DNA of 64,000 nt from Dryomyza anilis (lineage: Eukaryota; Arthropoda; Insecta; Diptera; Dryomyzidae). Where the stretch lies: assembly GCA_951804985.1 (NCBI GenBank), contig OX638135.1:42236324-42300323 (forward strand). Reading direction: 5' to 3'. The notes under the pieces were generated by a model. The model was not told where the DNA came from. It did not search any database and saw only the letters and a program-made list of their open reading frames with translations. Position numbers and translations under genes: made by a program. Shown piece after piece: positions 42,836 to 52,871 of this stretch. The stretch's first letter is position 1, and each line of letters opens with the position of its first letter.

Positions 42836-42958
42836 TTCGTCTCTTTTCGCAAGTGGTACTCTTCTTGGTGCTTGACGAATTGGCTTAGAATCCCCAGTGT
42901 CTATTCTGTGTTTTACAATGGCAGTTCTGCCATCCTTTTGGCCCTTTTCAGCAAATAT

Positions 42959-43681
42959 TCACCGATATATATCAATGAGCTTTTGAACTTGACTCTTTTC
43001 TTTGGCAGCCAAATCCTTCGTCCACTCATTTATTAACTTGTGAGTAGATTGTTTGTTTATTTGCGGTGTGACATATTCCATTGATGGATTTAACTCGCAA
43101 TTTATAATCGCTGATGCCTCTTGACACTGGCCTATCACTGTTCCCTTTTTGATTAATTTTGACGAATTTTCCATATTTATAACTCTTATAGGTACAATTC
43201 TGTCTTTCTCCGCCTCAACAAGTGTTGTTCCTACAACTATGTTGCTTTTATATAGCTCATCGTTTGCTTCAATAACCCACAACTTGATTATCCCACAATC
43301 TCCATTTAATTTCGCACAAACAATTTCTTCTGAATTAGGTGGTATTTTTCTATTTTTATGAGCAATAACTTGTTTAATATTCGGGCTCTGATCAGAGTCA
43401 TTGTTTAGTTGGATTTTCGTATTGGCATAACTCCAAATTTTTCTTATTAAATCTAGTGTGAAACCGTTCTTTATCATGAAGTCCATGCCAAGTATTATTT
43501 TGTCTCCTATTTCCGCCATTATAAAATCATGCTTAACTTTCGTAGTACCAATCGTGATTTTCTTGGTAATCTTTTCTCTGATAGGGGCCTTTTCACCTGT
43601 AGCTGTTTGCAATCTTATTCCTGTATGCGGCTTATTCAGTGTGAAGCTCCCATATCCAATGTTACCATATAAGCTGTACAA
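42959..43681 (-). pseudogene. D protease and linker
   Basis: 240 codons. 'IGYGSFTLNKPHTGIRLQTA' and 'KIILGMDFMIKNGFTLDL' form the C-terminal half of a retropepsin (the ILG.DF strand); the active-site D(S/T)GA segment upstream of 43681 is disrupted by stops. The remaining residues are a linker with 'RIVPIRVINMENSSKLIKKG', usual between protease and RT in 412-like elements. Confidence 0.75.
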
Positions 43682-43860
43682 TCAATGAGTCATTCGACAG
43701 TTAAGCTATTTGGCTTTCGAGCAATTTGAGAAATGGAGATTCTGGGGCAATCGTTTATGGGAGTCAGATCGTGCCCCGCAGAACTTCCTCGTGTTAGTTT
43801 AAAGATTGTTTAAAATTTACGTTATTTTGGACATGATCCAATTTTTCTTCATGTCTGGGG

Positions 43861-44800
43861 TCATCTGCAGATTGATTTATTGAGCGCTTGCGTTTTTACG
43901 ACAATCACGTGCCATATGCTCATATGTATCATAATTGTAGCATTTTCCTTTAAATTGGGTGTCTCGGTTGACGCCGTATAATCTGGTTTAGCTCTACTTT
44001 TTAATGCTTGGCAAATTACTTGAAGTAGGTCATCATTTTCCACATTTAGTTTACGGACCTTTGGCGCTGGGTGACACAACGTAGTTGCTGTCTCCTGCGT
44101 TAGCGCTGTGGTTACAGTTTCCGTAAATGTCACTTTCGGCATTGTCACTGTGGCACGTTTTTTTTTCGGATCACGTATGCCATCAACGAAGGCCTCGATC
44201 TTGCACTTTTCTATAAAGTCACTCGTTGAATCTGCGTACGACAAATGCGCAAGCCTCTCGACGTCCGCTGCATACGCCTGCAATGTTTCCCCTTTTCGTT
44301 GCATTTGGCCCTTCAGTTCATCCTGTAGACCTGTACATGTGATCACGGCTATATTTGCGCTGCAGTGCACCCGTAACCGCTGTGTAATTATTTCTATTGT
44401 TTTCTGGAACATAAATAATATGCTGGTTTTTTTCTGGAACAGTCTGCAATACTTCGGCTGCGCCTCCTTTTAGCACCACGATATGTGCGGCTACGCTGTC
44501 CTCATTGTTCCATCGATTACATACAGCCGTGGTCTCAAATTGCAGCTTGAAAATGTTGAACGCTGTGGTTCCATCATACATCGGCGATTTCAACCTCGTA
44601 CCACTGACAACATGAAGTGATGGTCCACTTAGCTGTTGTAAATTGACATCTTCTTGTATTTTCTGTAGCTTTTTGTAGAACCCATTTTCCAATTTTTGAT
44701 ATTTCTTATCAACGTTATTTTCCAACCTTTGAAATTTGTCATCAATACTCACTTCCATGTTATTTACATGTGCCTCAAGTTCGTTCACTTTTACATGGAG
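43861..44800 (-). pseudogene. D gag, capsid-like region and nucleocapsid
   Basis: Two overlapping frames (44318-44788 and 43861-44412) carry 'SPMYDGTTAFNIFKLQFETT' and 'GETLQAYAADVERLAHLSYA...FIEKCKIEAFVDGIRDP', the retrotransposon-gag capsid signature. A zinc knuckle near 43890-43930 reads 'CYNYDTYEHMARDC' in another frame: the second Cys is Tyr, so it is defective. A frameshift lies near 44345. Upstream it continues into the hendecad repeats and SAP domain. Confidence 0.8.
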
Positions 44801-45080
44801 TGTATTAGAAACTTCCAGAAGTTGTTTCGAATGTTCTTCAAGCTATTTGGAATTTTCCTGAAGTTTCTGCTCTATTTTATTGGAATTTTCAAGAAGTTTC
44901 TGTGCCATTTTGTTGGAATCTTCTAAAAGCTGTGTGGAATTTTCTTAAAGTTTTTGTTCCATTTTATTGGAATTTTCTTGAAGTTTCTGGTCCATTTTGT
45001 TGGAATTTTCTTGGAGCTACTGTCCCATTTTGTTGGAATTTTCTAGAAACTGTTGTTGAATAGCTCCGAACAACTGGCTC
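44800..45080 (-). repeat. 33-bp coding minisatellite (11-residue coiled-coil repeats) in D gag
   Basis: About seven tandem 33-bp units encode NSNKM(x)QKL(x)E-type repeats. An 11-residue period with regularly placed Leu/Met and Asn/Lys/Gln is the hendecad pattern of coiled coils, so the segment probably oligomerises Gag. Three in-frame stops are present in this copy. Units differ by point changes, so they are not very young. Confidence 0.75.
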
Positions 45081-45091
45081 ATATCAAAACT

Positions 45092-45304
45092 TTAAGACTG
45101 AACTTTTTCTTCTGTGTCCACATTTTTCGATGGCGCTGTTGCAGCTTCCACTTCAAATTCGTGCTCTGTGAGCTTAATGACTTGGAACTGAAATTCCTCC
45201 ATTAAGCGCTTTTGCAGCTCTACTTTTGTACCAGCAGTTGGAAGATCACGATTCGCCAACTCCTTCTTTAGCTGGTCGACTTTAAGTTGTTGAAATTTAA
45301 CCAT
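45092..45304 (-). CDS. D gag N-terminus with SAP domain
   Basis: 70 codons from the first ATG after the primer site. Residues 6-38 ('LKVDQLKKELANRDLPTAGT' then 'KVELQKRLMEE') match the SAP consensus of two helices around L..ELK.RGL...G.K..L. SAP domains bind A/T-rich scaffold-type DNA in nuclear proteins. A stop follows 'VDTEEKVQS', just before the hendecad repeats, so the natural Gag was longer. The start is supported by position: about 13 bp from the primer site on the 5' side. Confidence 0.8.
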   Translation of the reverse strand: MVKFQQLKVDQLKKELANRDLPTAGTKVELQKRLMEEFQFQVIKLTEHEFEVEAATAPSKNVDTEEKVQS

Positions 45305-45316
45305 TTTGTATCACAA

Positions 45317-45333
45317 TCCCACTTCTGACACCA
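45317..45333 (-). promoter_or_regulatory. Primer binding site of D (TGGTGTCAGAAGTGGGA)
   Basis: On the minus strand, one base after the 5' LTR end. 17 nt fit the complement of the 3' end of tRNA-Leu, whose 5' acceptor strand starts GTCAG (from memory). This differs from X (tRNA-Ser type) and E (tRNA-Lys type). Confidence 0.7.
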
Positions 45334-45334
45334 A

Positions 45335-45444
45335 TGTTACGAAAATTCAGTCTACGAAAAACTGTTCCACGAGTTCGTATCGCTGGATTGTGTACAAGAT
45401 AAAAACACACTAATACTTGGTTTTAACTAGTATTATTTCAACTA
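45335..45444 (-). repeat. 5' LTR of D, proximal piece
   Basis: TGTTACGAAAATTCAGTCTA...TTTCAACTA. The rest of this LTR continues at 51239 after E. ACTA at 45441-45444 is the left copy of the E target duplication. Confidence 0.9.
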
Positions 45445-45611
45445 AGTTGTGAGTCTATGATCATTGTAGAATGAATTTTATTTCAACATATATTTTAGAC
45501 ATCAAAATATTAAAAGCTATGTTAACATAATTCAATATAACAAAGTACAATAATAACAAGTATTAGTATAATTAGTAAAATTAGTTAAAGTATAATTAGT
45601 GCTGCCCTACA
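45445..45611 (-). repeat. 3' LTR of E with adjacent polypurine tract
   Basis: 167 bp, AGTTGTGAGTCTATG...GTGCTGCCCTACA on the plus strand. Just inside, at 45612-45630, the complement of TTTTTGGGGGGGGAGTA serves as polypurine tract. It differs from the 5' LTR by a 9-bp indel and a few substitutions. Confidence 0.9.
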
Positions 45612-45649
45612 TACTCCCCCCCAAAAAGTGCGAAACGTCTCGGTGCACA

Positions 45650-46261
45650 TTATGCATCAACAAACTTCTTCGGTCTTCCTCTTCTTAAAATGGGATAAAT
45701 CGGTTGTATTGATTGATGTTCACGTGAAATGACTGCAGTAAGAGACGATGTATGGAAGACACCAATTGATGAACTATTGTCTGATGTTCTGCCTACTTCG
45801 TATGTACTTGTACCTAGCACAAATTTAGATGACAATTCTTTAGAGGCGTTGCTTAAAATATGTGTTGTAACCCAAACAGAATCACTAATGTTGTATTCCT
45901 TTACGAAACAACGTTTTTTATTTGCATGAAAATTATTTATCTGATTTGCTTGTTTATTTCTAGTTTCTTATTCTTTAAGGACTTCTGAAAATATCTTGAG
46001 TTGAGGTGTTATTTCTTCCACAAAATTTTCGTTATAAATAATGTTGGACAGATCGTGCAATATTTCGATCGGTGTCCTGAGTTCTCTTCCAAAGTTTAGG
46101 AAAGCTGCAGCAAATCCTGTGTTGCGACAGACGACAGTATTCATGGAAAAACGTACAGCTGATAAATACTTGCTCCAAGTGTTGTACTTCTCTCCAACTA
46201 GAATTGATAGCCGTGTTTTTAAATCCAGAGTTTTTCGTTCGACCATATTCGCTTGCGGATG
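45650..46261 (-). pseudogene. E integrase, end of core and C-terminal part
   Basis: 'PALYHPQANMVERKTLDLKT' contains the catalytic Glu context (HPQAN..E), followed by 'NTWSKYLSAVRFSMNTVVCR' and 'FLNFGRELRTPIEILHD'. Downstream 'SREHQSIQPIYPILRRGRPK' belongs to the Pol tail. The hAT element cuts this frame at 46261; the upstream part resumes at 48151. Further stops lie between 45835 and 45968. Confidence 0.8.
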
Positions 46262-46269
46262 ATATAAAG

Positions 46270-48150
46270 CAGGCATGTCAAACACGCGGCCCGCCAACAT
46301 TTCTTGCGACCCGCGAAGACTTTTTAAATAATATAAGACAAATATATTTTTAAGAATTGAAAATTTTTTAAAATATTTTATTTTCAGGCGTTAAAAATAA
46401 TTATTATATTAAATAACGGAGGCATAATCAAGATTACCATTTATTCTTGGTTAAAAATTTATTAATTTATTTAAAATAATCAATATTTTTATATTTTCCA
46501 AAATTTAATAATGAGAAATTGAGACTCGAAAACTCGAGTCTTAATTTATTTTCAAAATTTTCATTTTAAGTATCATACATGGCGTTGAACAAATGGCATA
46601 ACAATAATGTTTATCTTTTTTTCATCAAGTAATATTGTTTTTTATTTATAAAATTTTAAATTTAATGTAAAGTTTTGAATTTCCCTTGGCTATATTTCAT
46701 CGGCATTTATAAAAAATATATAGTAGCGCATAGTTTTGTACGTCTAACAACGAAATGATAAATACATTATTTTTTTTGGTTCGACTATTAAAAATAAATG
46801 GAGAGAAAAATAATTAAAACTCAAAAATCTTAAAAACTAGACCCTATTTAACAAAACCATTTTCGGAATTAGCTCCAGTATCAAAAAAAGCCGCAATCAA
46901 AATAAAACAAGAATCAAAAATTTCTAGACAAGAGTCTTGCATTGTAAAAATTAAAATTGTACTAATTTTAACATTTTTTTAGTAAGTAAAACTTTTTGTT
47001 TAGAGACATTCCACACCAAATCTATCAGAGTTCCAGACTCACCTTCTCCAGAATTTAAATTAATTAATCAATAATCAATTTTTGTGGTTGTAGAAAAAAA
47101 CTCTTGACCGTAGAATGCTGCAAACCTCATTTTAAGGATAATAAAATAAACTTTGTTATAACTCCTAAATCCGTACATCTCTAATCAATGGATTGTCCTT
47201 GCAATTTAAATTAGTTGTACATAAAAAGGAACCCTTTTCAAATATCAAATTTATATACGATATTTAAAAAAAACTTTTTCAATATGTTTGGCCATGTGAT
47301 TTATGCCTCGAAGTTTTCTTGAACTAACTTGGTTAACAAAAATTCGATCTCGTTGCTAATTTCTAAAATTTCGTAATTTTAATAGAGTAAAATTTTATGT
47401 TAGGATATTTAAACATTTTCCACATCGCAATGTTTTTAAAATATATCTCTATATATTTTTTTATATATTGTTTTTATATTGCAAAATTTTCGGCGCTTTT
47501 AACGAGGATCAATGGAAAATGTTATCATCTTAATATTATATTTTATTTTACAACAGAAGAACCAAATGTAAAAAACGAGCGATTTTTTTTTTTTACACTA
47601 AGGAAAAAGTGACGTAATAAAATTAAGTAAAATTTATTTAAATTTGATTTAAATACTTTTGTAATAAAAAAGTAATACTCCATACAAAAAATATTTTATT
47701 TTTATTTTATTAAAAATTTAATTTTATTAAAAATTTCGAAAAAAGAAAAATAAAATAGTAATTTTATCTCATATAAAGAAGATTAGGAACATTCTTTATA
47801 TGAAATAAATATTATTGTGTTTAAATTAAAATGGTTTAACTTTAATAAAAAGTATTTACTTTAAATTTTATTACATACGTAATAAATTTAAATAAAAAGT
47901 ATTTACATCAAATTTTATTACGTACGTAATAAATTTAAATAAAAAGCATTTACATCCAGTTTAAATAAAAAGTATTTAATTTAAATGCAAAAGACTACGG
48001 GTGAAAAACGTGTCGAACAGTATTTAAATTTATTGCTTTTTTATTTAATTTTATTACTTTTTTCCCTCCGTGTATGGTACACAATTGCGGCCCGCCTCAT
48101 CTTTTGAGTTGCCAATGCGACCCGTGATGCCAATGAGTTTGACATGCCTG
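46270..48150. mobile_element. Non-autonomous hAT element with perfect 8-bp target duplication
   Basis: 1881 bp. Ends CAGGCATGTCAAAC...GTTTGACATGCCTG are inverted; subterminal GCGGCCCGCC / GCGGCCCGCC also match inversely. ATATAAAG is duplicated exactly at 46262-46269 and 48151-48158. An 8-bp duplication plus CAGG ends identify hAT. The interior is AT-rich with no transposase frame; it carries MITE-A copy 3 and a CATTCCACACCAAATC repeat fragment near 47003. Confidence 0.9.
47596..48072. mobile_element. MITE-A, copy 3, inside the hAT element
   Basis: 477 bp, CACTAAGGAAAAAG...CCCTCCGTG, flanked by TA at 47594-47595 and 48073-48074. It is collinear with copies 1 and 2, with a 40-bp internal deletion. 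This is the innermost level of the nest. Confidence 0.85.
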
Positions 48151-48964
48151 ATATAAAGGTATAAGTTGTTGTTGGATTCCTAACGAACGCATTAAATACT
48201 GCTTCACAGCTGATATGAATTGTGGCCCATTATCACTAATTATTCTTCGTGGTAAACCATATCGAAGAAAAACTTAATTTAATAAGGTTGTTGCACAAGT
48301 TTCAGCCTTTGCTTCTTTCAAGGACAAATTTCGATACATCGCGTTGACGTATCTTCTATTATCAAAATGAATTTGAAATTCTCACTTGGTGGTAAAGGAC
48401 CGAAAAGATCAACGGCTAATACTTCGAATCGCTGATTAATAGGAGTCGTTTGTAAAAGACCGGCTGGTTTCAAATTTGTGGGCTTGTATCGTTGGCATTT
48501 TTCACAGCTTTTTACATATTGCTAATGTCCTTTGACATTTTTGGCCAGTAAAAATGTTCTCTAATTTTTAGTTCAGTTTTTTTCAATACGTAATGTTCGG
48601 CTATATCTGGACAATGAAACTCTTCAATTATTTCTTTTCTCTCGTTTTACGGAACTATCAATTGGGCAGAATCTTTATCAGAATTCTCGTAACGATATAA
48701 AACGCCGTTATTAATTAAATAACCAGCTAGTGATAAATTCTTAGCAATTTCTGAATTTTCTTTGTCCATGGATTCTAGGCTGTGGATAATATTAGCAATT
48801 TCTTCATATTTCAGTTGTTGTAATCTAATTTCCTTATTTGATTTTGCGGGCATATCTGTGTCTGTGAGTATGTCTGTAAAAATGAAAGCACTTGTTTGAC
48901 ATTTTTGGGTTCGATCATTTTTTAAGACATGACCAAGGTATGTATTTTCTGGACAAATAAACAT
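48151..48964 (-). pseudogene. E end of RT and integrase N-terminal region (RNase H deleted)
   Basis: The frame at 48647-48964 starts with the RT thumb ('NTYLGHVLKND') and passes directly to 'MPAKSNKEIRLQQLKYEEIA', which in related elements precedes integrase: RNase H is missing. 'YLINNGVLYRYENSDKDSAQ' leads to the zinc-binding domain, read in shifted frames at 48500-48640 ('IREHFYWPKMSKD'). The core ('NDSGPQFISAVKQY'-like, near 48230) continues up to the hAT insertion. Many stops are present. Confidence 0.75.
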
Positions 48965-48978
48965 GCATTTATTTCGAT

Positions 48979-49707
48979 TTACTCGAAAATCGTATTCAAG
49001 GAGTCGTTGGAAAACATCTTGTAGATCTTGAATATGTTGATCAAAGATTCCGAAAATATTATTATATCATCTAAGTAAATTAAAATTAAAATGTGCGAAA
49101 GGCAATTTCTGAACCTGTCCATTGCTCGTTGAAATGTAGCTGGAGCATTGCGTAATCCAAATGGCATTCTTTTATAACGAAATGTTCCGAATGATGTTAT
49201 AAAACAGTTTTATCCATGTCTTCCGGATTTATATTTATTTGCTTTATCCGCTTTGTAAATCCAGTGTTGACATATAAGGCGTACTTTTGGCGGCGTGAAT
49301 CAAGTCATCGATGCGATGTAATAGATATCGGTCGGGTACGGTTATCGCGTTTAACCGCCTATAATCTATGCAGACGCGAATTTTAAAATCATTCTTAGGA
49401 ACCATTATCACTGGTGATAATGGCGTATCACTGGTGATAATGGCGTATCACTTTCCTCGATGACACCCTTTTGTTTCATTGTTAAAATTTCTTCTTTAAA
49501 TAGTGATTTTCGAGCTGGTGATAAACGATAGGCTCTAGTTGCAATTGGCACATCCGTAGTGGTGGTTATAATACGAAATACAGTTGTCTGTGATGAGCTC
49601 ATATCACCGAAGAGTATTTCATATTCATTAAAAATATTATTTAACATTTTTCTCGATCTTTCTTCCAATTCAACTGCTTCGTCGTTCCTGAGCTTATTAT
49701 TAACCAT
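48979..49707 (-). pseudogene. E reverse transcriptase
   Basis: 49408-49707 carries 'TRAYRLSPARKSLFKEEILT' and 'KQKGVIEESDTPLSPV'; shifted frames hold the VCIDYRRLN segment at about 49370; 48979-49167 has 'MPFGLRNAPATFQRAMDRF' and 'ILIYLDDIIIFSESL' with the catalytic Asp pair. A perfect 21-bp tandem duplication (TATCACTGGTGATAATGGCG) lies at 49409-49450. Stops and frameshifts make it inactive. Confidence 0.8.
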
Positions 49708-50132
49708 GTTGAATACAAGGCTGCGAATTGGAGGAGCGAATAAATGGATGTCAGTTGATTCAATATCTCCTCTTGGTGTCTCAAGAATATGTTCTTGGAT
49801 GACTCCTTTGCAGGACAGACCACATGTAGAGGCAGTGAGTGACGACGCAAATCGTATAGTTGATTAACGTCACATGGTTCACAATCCTTCAGGTGAATCC
49901 TTTTCGTGTTCGATGTTGATGGTTTAGTTGCGTTAAAAGCAAATGTAGATTGTGCTTCACATTCTGGTAAATAATCATATTTCATATTTGCAGTATCCGC
50001 GTAGTACCACTCCATCTGCGAGGCTTCGATGATTATTTTGGCTTTTTCCATAAAATCGATGCCTTGGAGGGTGTGTTTGAATTTAGATTCAGACAGGATC
50101 ATAAAAAAGATTTCCGAACCAAATACTGACAT
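49641..50132 (-). pseudogene. E protease C-terminal part and linker
   Basis: 163 codons starting 'MSVFGSEIFFMILSESKFKH'. 'LQGIDFMEKAKIIIEAS' is the retropepsin C-terminal strand (usual form LG.DF). The active-site Asp segment would lie above 50132 and is not readable. The remaining residues link protease to RT. Confidence 0.7.
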
Positions 50133-50329
50133 ACGTTGTTAATACGTTTTGTGTTCGAACGATGCCATCTTTTTTGATTTGTGCTCTTTAAAAATTCGTA
50201 GAACGGATAACTAGCTAGGCATGTTCGCGAAGCTGTATCAATGCCAGCTAATCCCTTGAATTCTTTAAAAATTATCAATCATTTAGGTAGACATTGTCAT
50301 TGATTATGTTTATGTGGTTGCATGTATTA

Positions 50330-51000
50330 GTTGTCGTTGCATTATTGCAGCGGTATTGAGAGCAATTTGGACAGTTGGACCTGTAATAACCAGGCTTTCC
50401 ACATTTGTGACATTTTAATGGTTGGGTACTTTTACCTGCCGTATCAGTTGGTCTACTGTCTTCTTGAAGCAGAGCTAACCGTTTCTACACACAGTGTGAC
50501 AGTGTGATTACGAGCACGGCGGAATTGGCAACGATTTCTTTGATCCACGATATCTTTGTCGGAGTTATCTTTAACTTCGAACGATGTTCTTTTGTGTGGT
50601 TTTAAAATTTTCGCAGTTTTTAGCTGTGTTTCGTAAATTCTGGCTCTATTTTAGAGCTCTGCGAAGGACGTAATATCCATGCGCTTTATTTCATTTTGCA
50701 CATCCATGCGAAGTAGTCCGTAGATCATGTCGATTTGAACGCTTGCTGGGAATCGTGGTGCGGGGAGTTCAGAAAATAATGTTCTCTTCTTGCCAATTAA
50801 CATATCCGTTGTATCGTTCCACTTCTGCTTTTCTTGGAAGATCAAATTGTAAATTTGATACGCGAGCTTTGGTCACGGAGCCGATCAATAGCGGAGTTCC
50901 AGCTATCAAGCTCGTAGCGGATACCAGTGAACCACAACGCTTGATGCTGATGTTGAACGGCGTAATCTTGGCATGTTGTTTTTTATTTGTTAGCAGCAAA
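50330..51000 (-). pseudogene. E gag with one zinc knuckle
   Basis: The capsid-like region is read at 50651-50845 ('PRFPASVQIDMIYGLLRMDV') and 50769-50999. The zinc knuckle at 50340-50410 reads 'CHKCGKPGYYRSNC', with the His replaced by Tyr, then 'CPNCSQYRC'. Frameshifts separate the pieces, and 50133-50330 has no continuous frame. Confidence 0.7.
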
Positions 51001-51067
51001 TTTTCGTATCAAAAAAAAATGTATTTAAATTTTTTGAATAAAAAATCTTTTTAATTTTATTTTATTT

Positions 51068-51080
51068 TTCGTTGGGCGCT
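51068..51080 (-). promoter_or_regulatory. Primer binding site of E (AGCGCCCAACG)
   Basis: Immediately after the LTR end on the minus strand. AGCGCCCAACG fits the TGGCGCCCAACG site complementary to tRNA-Lys with one mismatch. Confidence 0.75.
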
Positions 51081-51238
51081 AGTTGTGTGCCTATGCTCAT
51101 TGTAGAATGAATTTTATTTCAACATATATTTTAGACATCAAAATATTAAAAGCTATGTTAATTATAACAAAGTACAATAATAACAAGTATTAGTATAATT
51201 AGTAAAATTAGTTAATGTATAATTAGTGCTGCGCTACA
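51081..51238 (-). repeat. 5' LTR of E
   Basis: 158 bp, AGTTGTGTGCCTATG...GTGCTGCGCTACA on the plus strand; the partner of 45445-45611. Confidence 0.9.
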
Positions 51239-51678
51239 ACTAGTATTAATTAAATTTATTTATATAAATAACAACTTAAAGTATAATCACTTATTTCAAT
51301 TGCTGAATTACTACAATTTATCTTTACAATGTTCACTCACGGGACGCACTAGTTCACTATGAAATCACAACTGAAGTGCTGTGCCTCCGATACGGCGGCC
51401 TTATATACTGCAGGCATCAGTTCGACACGTTTCGACAAGCTTCGAATTGTTTCGAGAACCTTCTACTCGTTTTGTGAATGACGCATACTATTGGCATCTC
51501 ATTCGCACTCATGTGTTTTAATCTGTTGATATTCCCTCTCTTTCTCGCACATTGCTTAGTGCGCTGAATGATATTCCGTCTCTTTCTAACACTTTGCTTA
51601 GTGCGCTGAATTGTCTTGCGTCTCATTTATTATTGTTGCTTGCTTGCACTATGGGGCAAATTACATCTTTTCGTAACT
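51239..51678 (-). repeat. 5' LTR of D, distal piece with promoter motifs
   Basis: Continues the LTR broken by E. It contains the inverse TATA (near 51408), the heat-shock-type boxes at 51451-51463 and ends TCTTTTCGTAAC. The last base expected (A) is T. Confidence 0.85.
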
Positions 51679-52273
51679 ATACGTTATAATTAGATTTGAA
51701 TAGCATTTTCTGTTTGTTTTGAAACATAGTTATAACCAAGTGAACTGCCAAGAAATAGTATATTCAAATGCAATAGAAATTTTATGTTTGTATTGTAACA
51801 TATTTATTATAAGTTTGACAGAATCTGCTGGGGAATATATAAAATGTTTACACATAGTAATATGTTATTACCATCTGAACAATAATTTAATTACACTTCA
51901 TTCGTAACACATGTATGGTGATTTCGTATTATTTTTTAATTACATTCAAACATATTTAAACAAACTTTTTCTATCCGTGTAGTATAGTTCACACTTAGAT
52001 TTAGAACAGCGCACAGAATTGAATGAAAAATATTTTAATATTTTATCGTAACCAATGTTTTTCAAAATGTAGTTACGATAATATGTCTATTTTAAATTTA
52101 AACGGCAAAATTCATAAATATTACTTTCAAGCGATATGAAACCTACAAAGATGAAACATCAAAAACTTCTAAAACATTGGTTACGTTGTTCTATCTGGAG
52201 GGTTGCGATATATTAAAAAGACTTAATAAATTTATTTATCAAATTAAAAATCTTAATGAGGAGGACTAAGAAG
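51679..52273. other. AT-rich stretch between D and X2
   Basis: 51679-51981 may be the right part of the element whose left end is at 37749 (GTGTA terminus at 51977). 52045-52185 has a small inverted repeat (CGTAACCAATGTTTTT / AAAACATTGGTTACG). No gene. Confidence 0.4.
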
Positions 52274-52856
52274 TGTTGTGAATTACTTCATTTTTCTTTT
52301 CCTTATTAATATTCACTATTCACACAATTTTGGATGTTGCTGTACATATGTTGAGCAACATGTTTATAGCATTGCTTCAACGCTTCATGCTGGCAACAAT
52401 GATAATACTTTGGCAATGCGCTAAAGCTTTGTTTAGGCCACACCTCTTTCAAGTTAGCTTACACAGTTAACAGAGGCTTGCAATATTTAAAAATAAGCTA
52501 TGTTAAAATAAACAAAGCAGCGTTCTCCAACAATTATACTATTTCGCAATTGGTGTCAGACAAAAACTGCAAGTCGGACTTTCTTCAAAAGTCACGTACA
52601 CCAAAATTGAGTGAAAGTAAAAATTCACTAGAACATTGTGAAAATAGAATTTAAGAAAAGCTTGCAACGAAGGTATTGTTAATACTTTTCGTTGCAATTT
52701 AAAATAGCGTAGTTTAGTGAGTCTCAAGTGGAGGTAGTAAAATTAATAAAGTGTTATAGAAATATAAAGTGGTTCCAGTCTAATTATTTAAATAATAAAG
52801 TAAGAAGCATAGAGGAGAACTTAGGACACCACAGCATATATTAAAAATTTAGAACA
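52274..52856 (+). repeat. 5' LTR of X2 (diverged)
   Basis: TGTTGTGAATTAC...TTTAGAACA, 583 bp. The middle (GTGTCAG.CAAAAACTGCAAGT, GCTTGCAACGAAGGTATTG) matches the X1 LTR; both the 5' third and the last 130 bp differ, so X2 belongs to a different LTR subfamily. Confidence 0.8.
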
Positions 52857-52859
52857 TTT

Positions 52860-52871
52860 TGGCGCAGCCGA
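52860..52871 (+). promoter_or_regulatory. Primer binding site of X2 (TGGCGCAGCCGA)
   Basis: Three bases after the LTR; the same site as in X1 and of tRNA-Ser type. Confidence 0.7.

Larger units (their letters stand above)
45445..51238 (-). mobile_element. Ty3/Gypsy LTR retrotransposon E, inserted in the 5' LTR of D
   Basis: Minus-strand element with short LTRs (45445-45611 and 51081-51238, about 160 bp, TGTAG...ACAACT read on its own strand) and ACTA duplications at 45441-45444 and 51239-51242. Its primer site is tRNA-Lys type and its polypurine tract is TTTTTGGGGGGGG. gag, protease, RT and integrase remnants are present; most of RNase H is deleted. It contains a hAT element (46270-48150). 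The intact D LTR at 39060-39085 (TTTCAACTAGTATGAATT) gives the empty site. Confidence 0.9.
38968..51678 (-). mobile_element. Ty3/Gypsy LTR retrotransposon D (412/mdg1-like pol), split by E
   Basis: A minus-strand element: 5' LTR 51239-51678 plus 45335-45444 (split by E), tRNA-Leu-type primer site, gag with SAP domain, protease, RT, RNase H, integrase and 3' LTR 38968-39512. A polypurine-like AGGTGGAAGGCAG sits just inside the 3' LTR (39513-39525, inverse). Without E and the MITE at 39596-40416 it is about 6.1 kb. Flanks ATTC/ATAC show no clean duplication. Frameshifts and stops in every domain make it non-autonomous, though fairly recent. Confidence 0.9.

Noticed and set aside
38963..51683. 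Target duplication for D
   Set aside because: ATTC on the left and ATAC on the right share only three of four bases after allowing a changed terminal base; I do not claim it.
52045..52185. Small inverted repeat CGTAACCAATGTTT / AAACATTGGTTACG as a MITE
   Set aside because: Only about 14 bp per arm, no target duplication and no second copy in the window.
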